A stretch of DNA of 7,866 nt from Polaromonas sp. (GCA_023259235.1 JAHFQQ010000163.1:1-7866), one strand, 5' to 3'. Shown: positions 1 to 6,583, numbered from the stretch's first letter. Numbers and translations: made by a program. Notes: generated by a model from the letters alone, not told the origin.

Positions 1-884
1 TCGTACTTGCCCTGCAGCAGCAATGTCACACGCACCCCCCGTTTGGCAGCCTTCACAAGGGCGCGGCGCAGTTTCCCGCCCGGGACAAAATACGCATTGG
101 CGATGATGATTTCATCGCGCGCCTGGCCGATGGCTTTGCGGTAGGCGCGCTCGATGCCGCTACGGTTGCGAAGGTTATCGCGCAGGATCAGCGCCGCCCT
201 GGGGCCTGGCGTGCCGGATGGATACGCCACTGCGAAATCCACCGGATTGGCGAATTGCGTCGTACCAGTGCGCCCGCCATATCCGGCTGCCTTGAACTTT
301 TCCCACGCTTCGCCCAGATGGCGCTGGCGCGCGCTGTACCCCGCCTGAACGCGCCACCAGAGCAGCGCCATGGCATCAGCCGCATCAAGCGCAAGCGGCC
401 CGGTGACGGCCACGGCAAAATCAAAGCGCGGCGCCTGCAGTTCACCATGGGCAGGATCGAAAAAATCGTCAAGCACATTGATGCCACCGCAAAAAACCAG
501 TTGCTGATCCACCACACACAGCTTGCGGTGCAGGCGGCGCCAGCGTTCTGGCACCAGCAGGCCGAGCCCAACCAAGCCATGCGGCCTGGTACCCGGCGGC
601 GAATAAACGCACCAGTTGACTCCTGCCAGGGAAAATTCCCTCCGCCACTTGTCAGGCAACGGGTTGGTGCCAATACCATCCACCAGCACCTGAACCGTGA
701 CGCCGCGCGCCGCAGCGCGTGCCAGGGCTGCGGCGACTTCAGCCCCGGCTCCGTGAAAATCGAAAATATAGGTTTCCATCTGAATCCAGCTGGTTGCAGC
801 ATCAAAAGCCTTGCTGAACGCCGGAAAAAGCTCCCGCCCACCGGCGAACAATTGCAGCGCCTCAGGCCGGTGGAGCGCGGGCAT
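1..884 (-). CDS. clsB: Cardiolipin synthase ClsB, phospholipase D superfamily (3' end beyond window)
   Basis: This gene encodes a phospholipase D superfamily enzyme expected to make cardiolipin at the inner membrane by phosphatidyl transfer. I translated the frame by hand because it stays open to the left edge; 294 complete residues are visible. Residues 9-25 (ALQLFAGGRELFPAFSK) and 36-43 (METYIFDF) match the N-terminal part of ClsB-type enzymes. The first HKD motif is intact at residues 119-126 (HRKLCVVD), followed by GGIN at 133-136. A later segment, DEIIIANAYFVPGG, leads toward the second PLD half, whose HKD motif should lie outside the window. The ATG at 884 sits 7 bases after the nudB stop, with only a weak AGG as ribosome binding site, so coupling to nudB is likely. 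ClsB is favoured over ClsA because no N-terminal membrane helices are present. The family assignment is firm; the ClsB subtype is somewhat less so. Confidence 0.88.
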   Translation of the reverse strand, partial: MPALHRPEALQLFAGGRELFPAFSKAFDAATSWIQMETYIFDFHGAGAEVAAALARAAARGVTVQVLVDGIGTNPLPDKWRREFSLAGVNWCVYSPPGTRPHGLVGLGLLVPERWRRLHRKLCVVDQQLVFCGGINVLDDFFDPAHGELQAPRFDFAVAVTGPLALDAADAMALLWWRVQAGYSARQRHLGEAWEKFKAAGYGGRTGTTQFANPVDFAVAYPSGTPGPRAALILRDNLRNRSGIERAYRKAIGQARDEIIIANAYFVPGGKLRRALVKAAKRGVRVTLLLQGKY

Positions 885-891
885 GGCCTGC

Positions 892-1338
892 TCAAGCGAT
901 GAATCGAGGCAAAAGCAAAATCGCTTCAGCGTTGGAAGGAGAAAAGCACAGATCAGCGGCCGCCCGGTACGCCAGCCACTGCCAGGCCGTATGCTCACGC
1001 GGATCGAGCCTCACTTCACACGCCCCGGGCAGGCACAATCCGAACACATGTTCGGTGTTATGCGTCACACCCGGCGCATAGCGCTTGCGCCAGGTGGGGT
1101 AAATTTCATAGACATTGGTGAGCATCCAGTCGCGCCATTGTGCCGGTGCGGCGGCAATGCCGGTTTCTTCCATCACCTCGCGCCGCGCGGTCTGCGCCAG
1201 CGGCTCCGCCAGCGTATCCCGGGAGCCGGTGACGCTCTGCCAGAAACCCGGGTGGTCGGCCCGCTCGATCAGCAGCACCTCAAGCTGGGGCGTATGAATG
1301 ACCACCAGCACCGACTCAGGGATCTTGAAGGCTTTCAA
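892..1338 (-). CDS. nudB: Dihydroneopterin triphosphate pyrophosphatase NudB (Nudix family)
   Basis: This is a Nudix hydrolase expected to remove pyrophosphate from dihydroneopterin triphosphate, an early step of folate synthesis in the cytosol. The protein has 148 residues, the usual size for NudB. The Nudix box runs from G38 through E45 to REVMEETGI at 53-61, which holds the metal-binding glutamates. FWQSVTGS (32-39) and RYAPGVTHNTE (86-96) are typical of NudB rather than other Nudix enzymes. The spacing from G38 to E45 is six residues, one more than the generic Nudix pattern; I recall similar betaproteobacterial NudB sequences. The start is TTG: the frame is closed by an upstream TGA at 1357-1359, no ATG or GTG lies between, and a GGGGGA ribosome binding site precedes the TTG by 4 bases. 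The gene follows aspS by 44 bases and precedes clsB by 7, suggesting one transcript. Confidence 0.9.
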   Translation of the reverse strand: MKAFKIPESVLVVIHTPQLEVLLIERADHPGFWQSVTGSRDTLAEPLAQTARREVMEETGIAAAPAQWRDWMLTNVYEIYPTWRKRYAPGVTHNTEHVFGLCLPGACEVRLDPREHTAWQWLAYRAAADLCFSPSNAEAILLLPRFIA

Positions 1339-1342
1339 GGTA

Positions 1343-1348
1343 TCCCCC
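1343..1348 (-). promoter_or_regulatory. Ribosome binding site that fixes the nudB TTG start
   Basis: The minus strand reads GGGGGA here, 4 bases before the TTG at 1338. The in-frame stop at 1357-1359 and the lack of any ATG or GTG in between make this the only workable initiation region ahead of the conserved IPESVLVV segment. Confidence 0.5.
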
Positions 1349-1382
1349 GGATTGAGTCAACGGGCTCCCTGGCTGACCGACG

Positions 1383-3170
1383 CTAAGCCGGCAGCGGATT
1401 GCGCAAGCGGATGTGCAACTCGCGCAACTGCTTTTCATCCACCGGGCTGGGTGCGTGGGTCAGAAGGCACTGGGCACGCTGGGTTTTGGGGAAGGCAATC
1501 ACGTCGCGAATCGACTCGGCGCCGGTCATCATGGTCACGATGCGGTCCAGGCCAAAGGCCAGGCCGCCATGAGGCGGCGCGCCGTACTGCAGTGCATCGA
1601 GCAAGAAACCGAATTTCTGCTGTGCTTCTTCAGGGCCAATCTTCAGCGCATTGAAGACCTTGCTCTGCACCTCGGCGCGGTGGATGCGGACCGAGCCGCC
1701 GCCAAGTTCCCAGCCGTTGAGCACCATGTCATAGGCCTTGGCAATGCAACGACCGGGGTCGGAATCCATCCAGTCTTCGTGACCATCCTTGGGGGCCGTG
1801 AAGGGGTGGTGCACCGCGCTCCAGCGCTGGCCGTCCTCGTCGAACTCGAACATCGGGAAATCGACCACCCACAGCGGTCTCCAGCCCTTGGTGAACAAGC
1901 CGGCCTTCTTGCCGAATTCGCCATGACCGACCTTCAGGCGCAGCGCGCCAATACTGTCGTTGACCACCTTGGCCTTGTCGGCGCCGAAGAAAATGATGTC
2001 GCCGTTATGCGCTGCCGTGCGCTTGAGAATTTCAGCAATCGCCGCATCGTGAAGATTCTTGACAATCGGGCTCTGCAGGCCCTCACGGCCCTTGCCCGCA
2101 TCATTGACCTTGATCCAGGCCAGGCCCCTGGCGCCGTAAATTTTCACGAATTCGGTATAGGCATCAATTTCGCTGCGGCTGATTTCCGCGCCTCCGGGCA
2201 CGCGCAGGGCGACCACGCGACCCCCTGGCGTGGTGGCTGGGACGCTGAAAACCTTGAAATCCACGTCGGCCATCACGTCTGTCAGTTCGGTGAATTCCAG
2301 GTTTACGCGCAGGTCGGGCTTGTCCGAGCCATAGCGGTGCATGGCATCGGCATAGGCCATGACCGGAAACTCACCCAGGTCGGTGTTCAGCACAGTCTTG
2401 AAAATGTTGCTGATCATTCCCTGGAACAGGTTGCGGATTTCCTGCTCGCCCATGAATGAGGTCTCGATGTCTATCTGTGTGAATTCAGGCTGACGGTCGG
2501 CGCGCAGATCCTCATCGCGGAAGCACTTGGTAATCTGGTAGTAGCGGTCAAAGCCCGCCACCATCAGCAACTGCTTGAACAGTTGCGGACTCTGCGGCAG
2601 CGCGAAGAAATGCCCCTCATTGACACGGCTGGGTACCAGGTAATCGCGCGCGCCTTCGGGCGTGCTCTTCGTCAGCATGGGGGTTTCAATGTCGATAAAC
2701 CCGTTGGCGTCAAGAAACTTGCGCGTTTCCATGGCCACGCGGTAGCGCAGCATCAGGTTGTTTTGCATGTAGGGGCGGCGCAGGTCCAGCACCCGGTGCG
2801 TCAGGCGCGTGGTCTCCGACAGGTTATCGTCATCGAGCTGGAACGGCGGCGTCACGCTGGGATTGAGCACGATCAGCTCATGGCACAGCACCTCGATCTT
2901 GCCGCTTTTCAGGCTGTCGTTGGTCGTTCCTTCAGGGCGCGCGCGCACGATGCCCCTGACCTGAACGCAGAACTCATTGCGCACGTCCTCGGCAGTCTGA
3001 AACATTTCGGCGCGATCCGGATCGCACACCACCTGCACGTAGCCCTCGCGGTCACGCAGATCGATGAAAATCACGCCACCATGATCGCGGCGGCGATTGA
3101 CCCAGCCGCACAGGCTGACCTGCTGGCCCATCAGGCTTTCGGTCACCAGACCGCAATAGCTTGAACGCAT
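1383..3170 (-). CDS. aspS: Aspartyl-tRNA synthetase, bacterial type, probably non-discriminating (Asp/Asn)
   Basis: This class IIb synthetase attaches aspartate to tRNA(Asp) in the cytosol. The protein has 595 residues, normal for the bacterial form. The N-terminal OB-fold anticodon-binding domain includes RRRDHGGVIFIDLRDREG (26-43). Class II motif 1 lies around 152-180, motif 2 is FRDEDLRADRQPEFTQID (217-234), a GAD-type insertion fills roughly 290-420, and motif 3 is GLAFGLDR (536-543). H30 and G81 occupy positions where His and Gly are associated with non-discriminating AspRS, so the enzyme may also form Asp-tRNA(Asn) for GatCAB. I chose ATG 3170 because MRSSYCG matches the usual family N-terminus. 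In-frame ATGs at 3200 and 3272 would add 10 or 34 atypical residues, the latter overlapping the DUF502 gene. No strong ribosome binding site is visible. nudB follows 44 bases downstream. Confidence 0.97.
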   Translation of the reverse strand: MRSSYCGLVTESLMGQQVSLCGWVNRRRDHGGVIFIDLRDREGYVQVVCDPDRAEMFQTAEDVRNEFCVQVRGIVRARPEGTTNDSLKSGKIEVLCHELIVLNPSVTPPFQLDDDNLSETTRLTHRVLDLRRPYMQNNLMLRYRVAMETRKFLDANGFIDIETPMLTKSTPEGARDYLVPSRVNEGHFFALPQSPQLFKQLLMVAGFDRYYQITKCFRDEDLRADRQPEFTQIDIETSFMGEQEIRNLFQGMISNIFKTVLNTDLGEFPVMAYADAMHRYGSDKPDLRVNLEFTELTDVMADVDFKVFSVPATTPGGRVVALRVPGGAEISRSEIDAYTEFVKIYGARGLAWIKVNDAGKGREGLQSPIVKNLHDAAIAEILKRTAAHNGDIIFFGADKAKVVNDSIGALRLKVGHGEFGKKAGLFTKGWRPLWVVDFPMFEFDEDGQRWSAVHHPFTAPKDGHEDWMDSDPGRCIAKAYDMVLNGWELGGGSVRIHRAEVQSKVFNALKIGPEEAQQKFGFLLDALQYGAPPHGGLAFGLDRIVTMMTGAESIRDVIAFPKTQRAQCLLTHAPSPVDEKQLRELHIRLRNPLPA

Positions 3171-3243
3171 GGGCAAAACTTGTGTATCGGCGATAACCAT
3201 AAAAATACTCGAACTTTCGGCGCCAATGGCGCATTTGCGCGGG
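3171..3243 (-). other. DUF502-aspS spacer with hairpins and a T-run
   Basis: On the minus strand this spacer contains a 5-bp GC stem with a 3-base loop (GCGCC-ATT-GGCGC, 3220-3232). A competing GCGC-AAAT-GCGC pairing lies just upstream, then a short CGAA-AG-TTCG stem, and then TATTTTTATGG. The T-run is separated from the GC stem by about 14 bases, so a classical intrinsic terminator is not convincing. It could be a leader or attenuator for aspS, a weak internal promoter (TTGGCG and TATGGT boxes at poor spacing), or nothing. This is inference from base pairing by eye. Confidence 0.3.
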
Positions 3244-3873
3244 TTACAGGGGAGGGATGTGCGACTGGGCAACTCGGGTTCGGGGAACGACCACGCCCAT
3301 GGAAATCACATAGGTCAGCGCCTCATCAACACTCATTTGCAGTTCGATGCAGTCGGCTCTTTTCAGCATCACGAAGTAGCCACCCGTAGGGTTGGGTGTC
3401 GTCGGGACATAGACACTCAGGTAGTCACCCTGCAAATGATTGGCTACATCGCCGCCTGGCACACCCGTCAGAAAACCAATTGTCCAGACACCCTCGCGCG
3501 GCCACTGCACCAGCAACGCCTTGCGAAAGGCATTGCCATTTTCCGAAAACAGGGTGTCGGACACCTGCTTCACGCTGGAATAGATGGACCGTACGATAGG
3601 AATGCGGTTGAGCAATGAATTGCCCAGGGAAACCAGCTTCTTGCCAAAGAAGTTGCTGGCAATGGCCCCCATCAGCAACACAATGGCCAGTGCCAGCAAC
3701 ACACCGAAACCCGGAATGTGAAAACCCAGCAGCTTGTCGGGGTGCCAGGCACCCGGAAGAATCAACAGCGTTTGATCCAGCACGCCGACAATCCAGTCGA
3801 GCACAGACAGGGTGATGGCCAGCGGAACCAGCACCAGAAGCCCCGACACAAACCATCGGCGAATCGAGCTCAT
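3244..3873 (-). CDS. DUF502 family inner-membrane protein, function unknown
   Basis: This is a 209-residue member of the DUF502 family, whose biochemical role is not established. Two hydrophobic segments are visible at about 7-33 and 54-76, so the protein probably sits in the inner membrane. They are followed by the family-typical stretch NRIPIVRSIYSSVKQV (89-104). A largely soluble C-terminal domain comes next, with LVQWPREGVWTIGFLTG and VYVPTTPNPTGGYFV. The ATG at 3873 shares its A with the TGA of the upstream fmdB-type gene (TGATG), which implies translational coupling. A longer reading of the frame back to 4209 exists but is shadow sequence within fmdB and lacks family similarity. In my recollection of betaproteobacterial genomes the gene sits between an fmdB-type gene and aspS, as here; this context does not reveal a function. 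Confidence 0.9.
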   Translation of the reverse strand: MSSIRRWFVSGLLVLVPLAITLSVLDWIVGVLDQTLLILPGAWHPDKLLGFHIPGFGVLLALAIVLLMGAIASNFFGKKLVSLGNSLLNRIPIVRSIYSSVKQVSDTLFSENGNAFRKALLVQWPREGVWTIGFLTGVPGGDVANHLQGDYLSVYVPTTPNPTGGYFVMLKRADCIELQMSVDEALTYVISMGVVVPRTRVAQSHIPPL

Positions 3874-4229
3874 CACGGCATTTTGGGCGAAGGGGTGCCG
3901 CTGGCCGCCGGCGTGGCTGCGGCGGCGGCCGGCGCTGCCACGGGCGTTGCCGTGGCGCTGCCGCCCGATGGCGCTTTGCCGTCCGTGCTGCCACCACTGT
4001 CTGGCGCCGCCGCGGCGTCGGGCTTGGCGGGCGCCGATCCGCTCTTGCCATCCCGAAAATCGGTCACGTACCAGCCCGAACCCTTGAGCTGAAAACCCGC
4101 TGCCGTGAGCTGCTTCCTGAAGCTCGGTGCACCGCAATGCGGGCAATCCGTCAATGGTGCATCGGACAATTTTTGCAGGACATCCCTGGCATACCCGCAG
4201 GACTCGCATTTATAGGCGTAGATTGGCAT
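3873..4229 (-). CDS. FmdB-type zinc-ribbon protein with Ala/Pro/Ser-rich tail
   Basis: This 118-residue protein opens with MPIYAYKCESCG, the hallmark of the FmdB/CxxC zinc-ribbon family. Two CxxC knuckles are present, C8/C11 and C29/C32, and should bind one zinc ion. The compact ribbon domain covers about residues 1-60 and ends near GSGWYVTDF (50-58). The remainder (about 66-118) is low-complexity Ala, Pro, Ser, Thr and Gly, probably disordered. The family is named after an amide-utilisation regulator of Methylophilus, but most members have no known role, so no function is asserted. The ATG at 4229 starts the conserved motif; an upstream in-frame ATG at 4292 would add 21 residues unlike the family and overlaps the predicted -10 box. 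The stop overlaps the DUF502 start by one base. Confidence 0.9.
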   Translation of the reverse strand: MPIYAYKCESCGYARDVLQKLSDAPLTDCPHCGAPSFRKQLTAAGFQLKGSGWYVTDFRDGKSGSAPAKPDAAAAPDSGGSTDGKAPSGGSATATPVAAPAAAAATPAASGTPSPKMP

Positions 4230-4291
4230 GATGCTTGAGGTTCCGAATGGAAAATTGCACCCAAAAATGACTCTCCGGTGCAAAACTTTCA

Positions 4292-4325
4292 ATTATAAGC
4301 GCTGCCCCCCGAGCCCGGATGACAA
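4292..4325 (-). promoter_or_regulatory. Candidate sigma-70 promoter for fmdB-DUF502(-aspS)
   Basis: The 140-base gap between ubiB and the fmdB-type gene contains a perfect TATAAT on the minus strand (4292-4297), standing out from GC-rich surroundings. The best -35-like box is TTGTCA (4320-4325), but the 22-base spacer is longer than usual; at 17 bases the hexamer would be ATCCGG. No extended -10 TGN is present. Transcription would start near 4285, giving a leader of about 55 bases to the ATG at 4229. The position between two gene blocks supports a real promoter. Confidence 0.45.
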
Positions 4326-4369
4326 CCGGAAGAAGCCGGAGCAGGCCCGCGGCTCTGCGAAGACGAACG

Positions 4370-5923
4370 TCAGAACACGCGGATCCGCAGCACGAACTGC
4401 ATCGCGATCAGGCCCAACACGAACCCCAATCCGCCGTAGATCAGGCTTTGCAACAATTTATTGGTCCGCTTTTGCTCGGCCAACAATGATTCCAGCTCGC
4501 GCCGGTTAATTCCTGGCGGCGCCTTAAGGTACTGCGACAACAACCGCGGCAGGCCCGGCAGCAGCTTGGCATAGGTTGGCGCTTCGACCTTCAACTGGGC
4601 GAACAATTTTTCAGGGCCAACCTGTTCCAGCATCCACTTTTCAAGAAAAGGCTTGGCGGTGCCCCAAAGATCAAGGTCTGGATCCAGTTGGCGGCCCAAT
4701 CCTTCAATATTGAGCAGGGTTTTTTGCAGCAGCACCAGTTGCGGCTGGATTTCCACATTAAAACGGCGCGAAGTCTGAAACAGCCGCATAAGCACCAGCC
4801 CAAGGGAAATTTCCTTGAGTGGCCGGTCGAAATAGGGCTCACAGCAGGCACGAACGGCCGATTCCAGTTCATCCACCCTTGTAGTGGCGGGCACCCAGCC
4901 TGATTCAATATGCAATTCGGCCACGCGCTTGTAGTCGCGCCGGAAAAATGCACTGAAGTTTTGCGCCAGATACTCTTTATCCACCTCGGTGAGCGTTCCC
5001 ACAATACCGAAATCGAGCGAAATATAACGCCCGAACGTTTCGGGCTCCAGGCTGACCTGGATATTGCCGGGGTGCATGTCGGCATGAAAGAATCCATCGC
5101 GAAATACTTGCGTGAAAAAAATGGTGACGCCATCTCGCGAGAGCTTTTTCATGTCCACACCGGCGTCGCGCAAGCGCTGTGTCTGACCGATCGGCACCCC
5201 ATCCATGCGCTCCATCACCATGACATTGGGCTTGCAAAAATCCCAGAAGATTTCCGGAATCAACACGAGGTTGAGGTCCTTCATGTTTCGTCGCAGTTGC
5301 GCCGCATTGGCCGCCTCGCGCAACAGATCAAGCTCATCGTGAAGATAATTGTCGAACTCGGCCACCACCTCGCGCGGTTTGAGGCGCTTGCCATCGACTG
5401 ACGCGCCTTGCACCCAGCCGGCCATCATGTGCATCAGTGCCAGGTCTTTCTCAATTGCCGGCAGCATGTTGGGGCGCAGCACCTTGACCGCCACCTCCCG
5501 GCCATCAGGCAGCGTGGCAAAGTGAACCTGGGCAATCGATGCGCTGGCAACGGGCGTGTTGTCAAAAGTCGCAAAGATGCGCTCCAGTGGCCGGTTGAAC
5601 GCTTTTTCAATCATGGCCACCGCAATGGCGGAATCAAAAGGCGGAACACGGTCCTGCAGGCGTGCCAGTTCATCGGCAATATCAGGCGGCAACAAATCCC
5701 GGCGGGTGGACAGGACTTGCCCGAACTTGACGAAAATCGGCCCCAGGCTTTCAAGCGCTTCGCGAAGACGCTCACCCCGGGGGGCCTTCAAATCGCGTCC
5801 GACGGAAACGATGCGGGTCAGCAAACGAACCCAGGGCCGCTCGAAGCTGGACAAAACCAGTTCGTCGAGACCGAACCGAAGCACGGTCCAGGCAATAACT
5901 CCCCCTCTGAAGAGCCGGTTCAC
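4370..5923 (-). CDS. ubiB: Ubiquinone biosynthesis protein UbiB (ABC1/ADCK atypical kinase-ATPase)
   Basis: UbiB is a membrane-bound atypical protein-kinase-like ATPase needed for ubiquinone synthesis, thought to help bring lipid intermediates to the biosynthetic complex. The 517 residues show every family mark. The KxGQ motif is K66-F-G-Q69 in an N-terminal extension. The Ala-rich loop VASASIA (125-131) replaces the Gly-rich loop, and the nucleotide-binding lysine is K147 in VAVKVLRP. The catalytic-loop equivalent is HADMHPGN (280-287) and the metal-binding DFG is at 304-306. Hydrophobic C-terminal segments (about 490-515) are the expected membrane anchor. The start is GTG at 5923, overlapping the ubiJ stop by four bases (GTGA); the resulting N-terminus NRLFRGGVIAWTVLRFGLDEL matches the family. 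An AGGG lies about 8 bases upstream. Coupling to ubiJ fits their shared pathway. No clear terminator follows. Confidence 0.96.
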   Translation of the reverse strand: MNRLFRGGVIAWTVLRFGLDELVLSSFERPWVRLLTRIVSVGRDLKAPRGERLREALESLGPIFVKFGQVLSTRRDLLPPDIADELARLQDRVPPFDSAIAVAMIEKAFNRPLERIFATFDNTPVASASIAQVHFATLPDGREVAVKVLRPNMLPAIEKDLALMHMMAGWVQGASVDGKRLKPREVVAEFDNYLHDELDLLREAANAAQLRRNMKDLNLVLIPEIFWDFCKPNVMVMERMDGVPIGQTQRLRDAGVDMKKLSRDGVTIFFTQVFRDGFFHADMHPGNIQVSLEPETFGRYISLDFGIVGTLTEVDKEYLAQNFSAFFRRDYKRVAELHIESGWVPATTRVDELESAVRACCEPYFDRPLKEISLGLVLMRLFQTSRRFNVEIQPQLVLLQKTLLNIEGLGRQLDPDLDLWGTAKPFLEKWMLEQVGPEKLFAQLKVEAPTYAKLLPGLPRLLSQYLKAPPGINRRELESLLAEQKRTNKLLQSLIYGGLGFVLGLIAMQFVLRIRVF

Positions 5924-6540
5924 CCGGAAACCCTGGTAGAGTCGCCGTCCCCCGCGTCCGCCGCCCCGTGCGCCGCGCCGCCGTTCGGCGCATGGCGCGA
6001 TTCCGCCGGCGCGTAAGGCAATTCCGGAGACGTTGGGGTCCGGGCCAAAAACTGCTTCAGGGCGGCCAGCAACCGCCTGCCGGTTTCAGCCAGGGCGTGC
6101 GCCGGCGCGTCCCCCATCAGTCGCGATAAATCTTCTTCGGCATCCCAGCGCAAATTTTCGGCCAGCCACCCTATATCGGCGGCCAATTGCACGTCGCCTT
6201 CAATTTTTACCGGGGGAGCCTTGCCGGACAACACCGACTGCACGACCAGCAGCGGCGAGTCGGCGACTACTGAAAGCAGAAGATCGGGTTTGCCAGCGGA
6301 CGTGGCCCGATCCACCAGGCCAGCCGGGGTAACTACCAAATCAATAGTAAACAATCCCCATTTCACCTTTACCACACGGCCTTTTTGACGCAGAAGCCGG
6401 TCTTGCGCCGCCTTCTCCTGCATCAGGACATGGTTCAGAAACAGGACCAGGCGCTGCTGTCCCTCGTCGACCACCCATGCAGGTGGCTGGAGGCGGCTGG
6501 CAAGAGATTCGAGGAATGGAAAAGCGGACGGGTTATTCAT
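5920..6540 (-). CDS. ubiJ: Ubiquinone biosynthesis accessory factor UbiJ (SCP2 domain)
   Basis: This gene encodes a 206-residue protein with an SCP2-type lipid-binding fold over about residues 25-125. It includes a beta-strand-rich part (VKVKWGLFTIDLVVTPAGLV) and the characteristic KIEGDVQLAADIGWLAENL (112-130). UbiJ assists aerobic ubiquinone synthesis, working with UbiK and the Ubi complex and probably binding the hydrophobic intermediates. The region around 140-168 is predicted helical by eye. The last 30 or so residues are Gly/Ala/Pro-rich and look disordered. The ATG at 6540 is preceded closely by a G-rich run (GGGGGG) that may serve as ribosome binding site. The gene overlaps ubiB by four bases, reproducing the ubiJ-ubiB neighbourhood of E. 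coli. The sequence is more diverged than UbiB, but context and the SCP2 motif make the call solid. Confidence 0.87.
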   Translation of the reverse strand: MNNPSAFPFLESLASRLQPPAWVVDEGQQRLVLFLNHVLMQEKAAQDRLLRQKGRVVKVKWGLFTIDLVVTPAGLVDRATSAGKPDLLLSVVADSPLLVVQSVLSGKAPPVKIEGDVQLAADIGWLAENLRWDAEEDLSRLMGDAPAHALAETGRRLLAALKQFLARTPTSPELPYAPAESRHAPNGGAAHGAADAGDGDSTRVSG

Positions 6541-6555
6541 ACCCCCCGATTTTGC

Positions 6556-6583
6556 AGGATAAAAGGGCTTTCACTTCGAACAA
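6556..6583 (-). promoter_or_regulatory. Weak candidate promoter ahead of ubiJ
   Basis: On the minus strand TTGTTC (6578-6583) and TATCCT (6556-6561) are separated by 16 bases. Both boxes are imperfect, and the predicted start would leave a leader of only about 9 bases before the ubiJ ATG. The 143-base gap after the Tim44-like gene makes an internal promoter plausible, but this match could easily be chance. Confidence 0.2.

Noticed and set aside
188..895. Minus-strand open frame of 235 codons starting TTG at 895
   Set aside because: Out-of-frame shadow of clsB, rich in Trp, Cys and Arg and without PLD motifs. The true frame starts at 884 and stays open to the window edge.
255..902. Plus-strand open frame of 215 codons
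   Set aside because: Antisense to clsB, which has an intact HKD motif in its own frame; no recognisable domain.
1413..2459. Long plus-strand open frame of 348 codons
   Set aside because: It lies wholly antisense to aspS, whose frame has unmistakable class II motifs. Its translation has no recognisable domain and is of the kind expected opposite a GC-rich gene.
3171..3272. Longer aspS starts at 3200 or 3272
   Set aside because: They add residues not typical of AspRS, and the 3272 start overlaps the DUF502 coding region. MRSSYCG at 3170 is the usual N-terminus.
3425..4051. Minus-strand open frame of 208 codons
   Set aside because: Shadow frame across the fmdB-type and DUF502 genes, very rich in Arg and Pro at its start and without a domain.
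3874..4209. Extension of the DUF502 frame upstream of 3873
   Set aside because: Overlaps the fmdB-type gene in another frame and has no family similarity. The TGATG junction gives a natural start with a membrane helix right behind it.
4230..4292. Longer fmdB start at 4292
   Set aside because: The extra 21 residues are not family-like and the start would lie within the candidate -10 region. MPIYAYKC is the canonical beginning.
4326..4369. Possible intrinsic terminator after ubiB
   Set aside because: GC-rich short pairings such as AGCCG/CGGCT are present, but the loop is long and no T-run follows.
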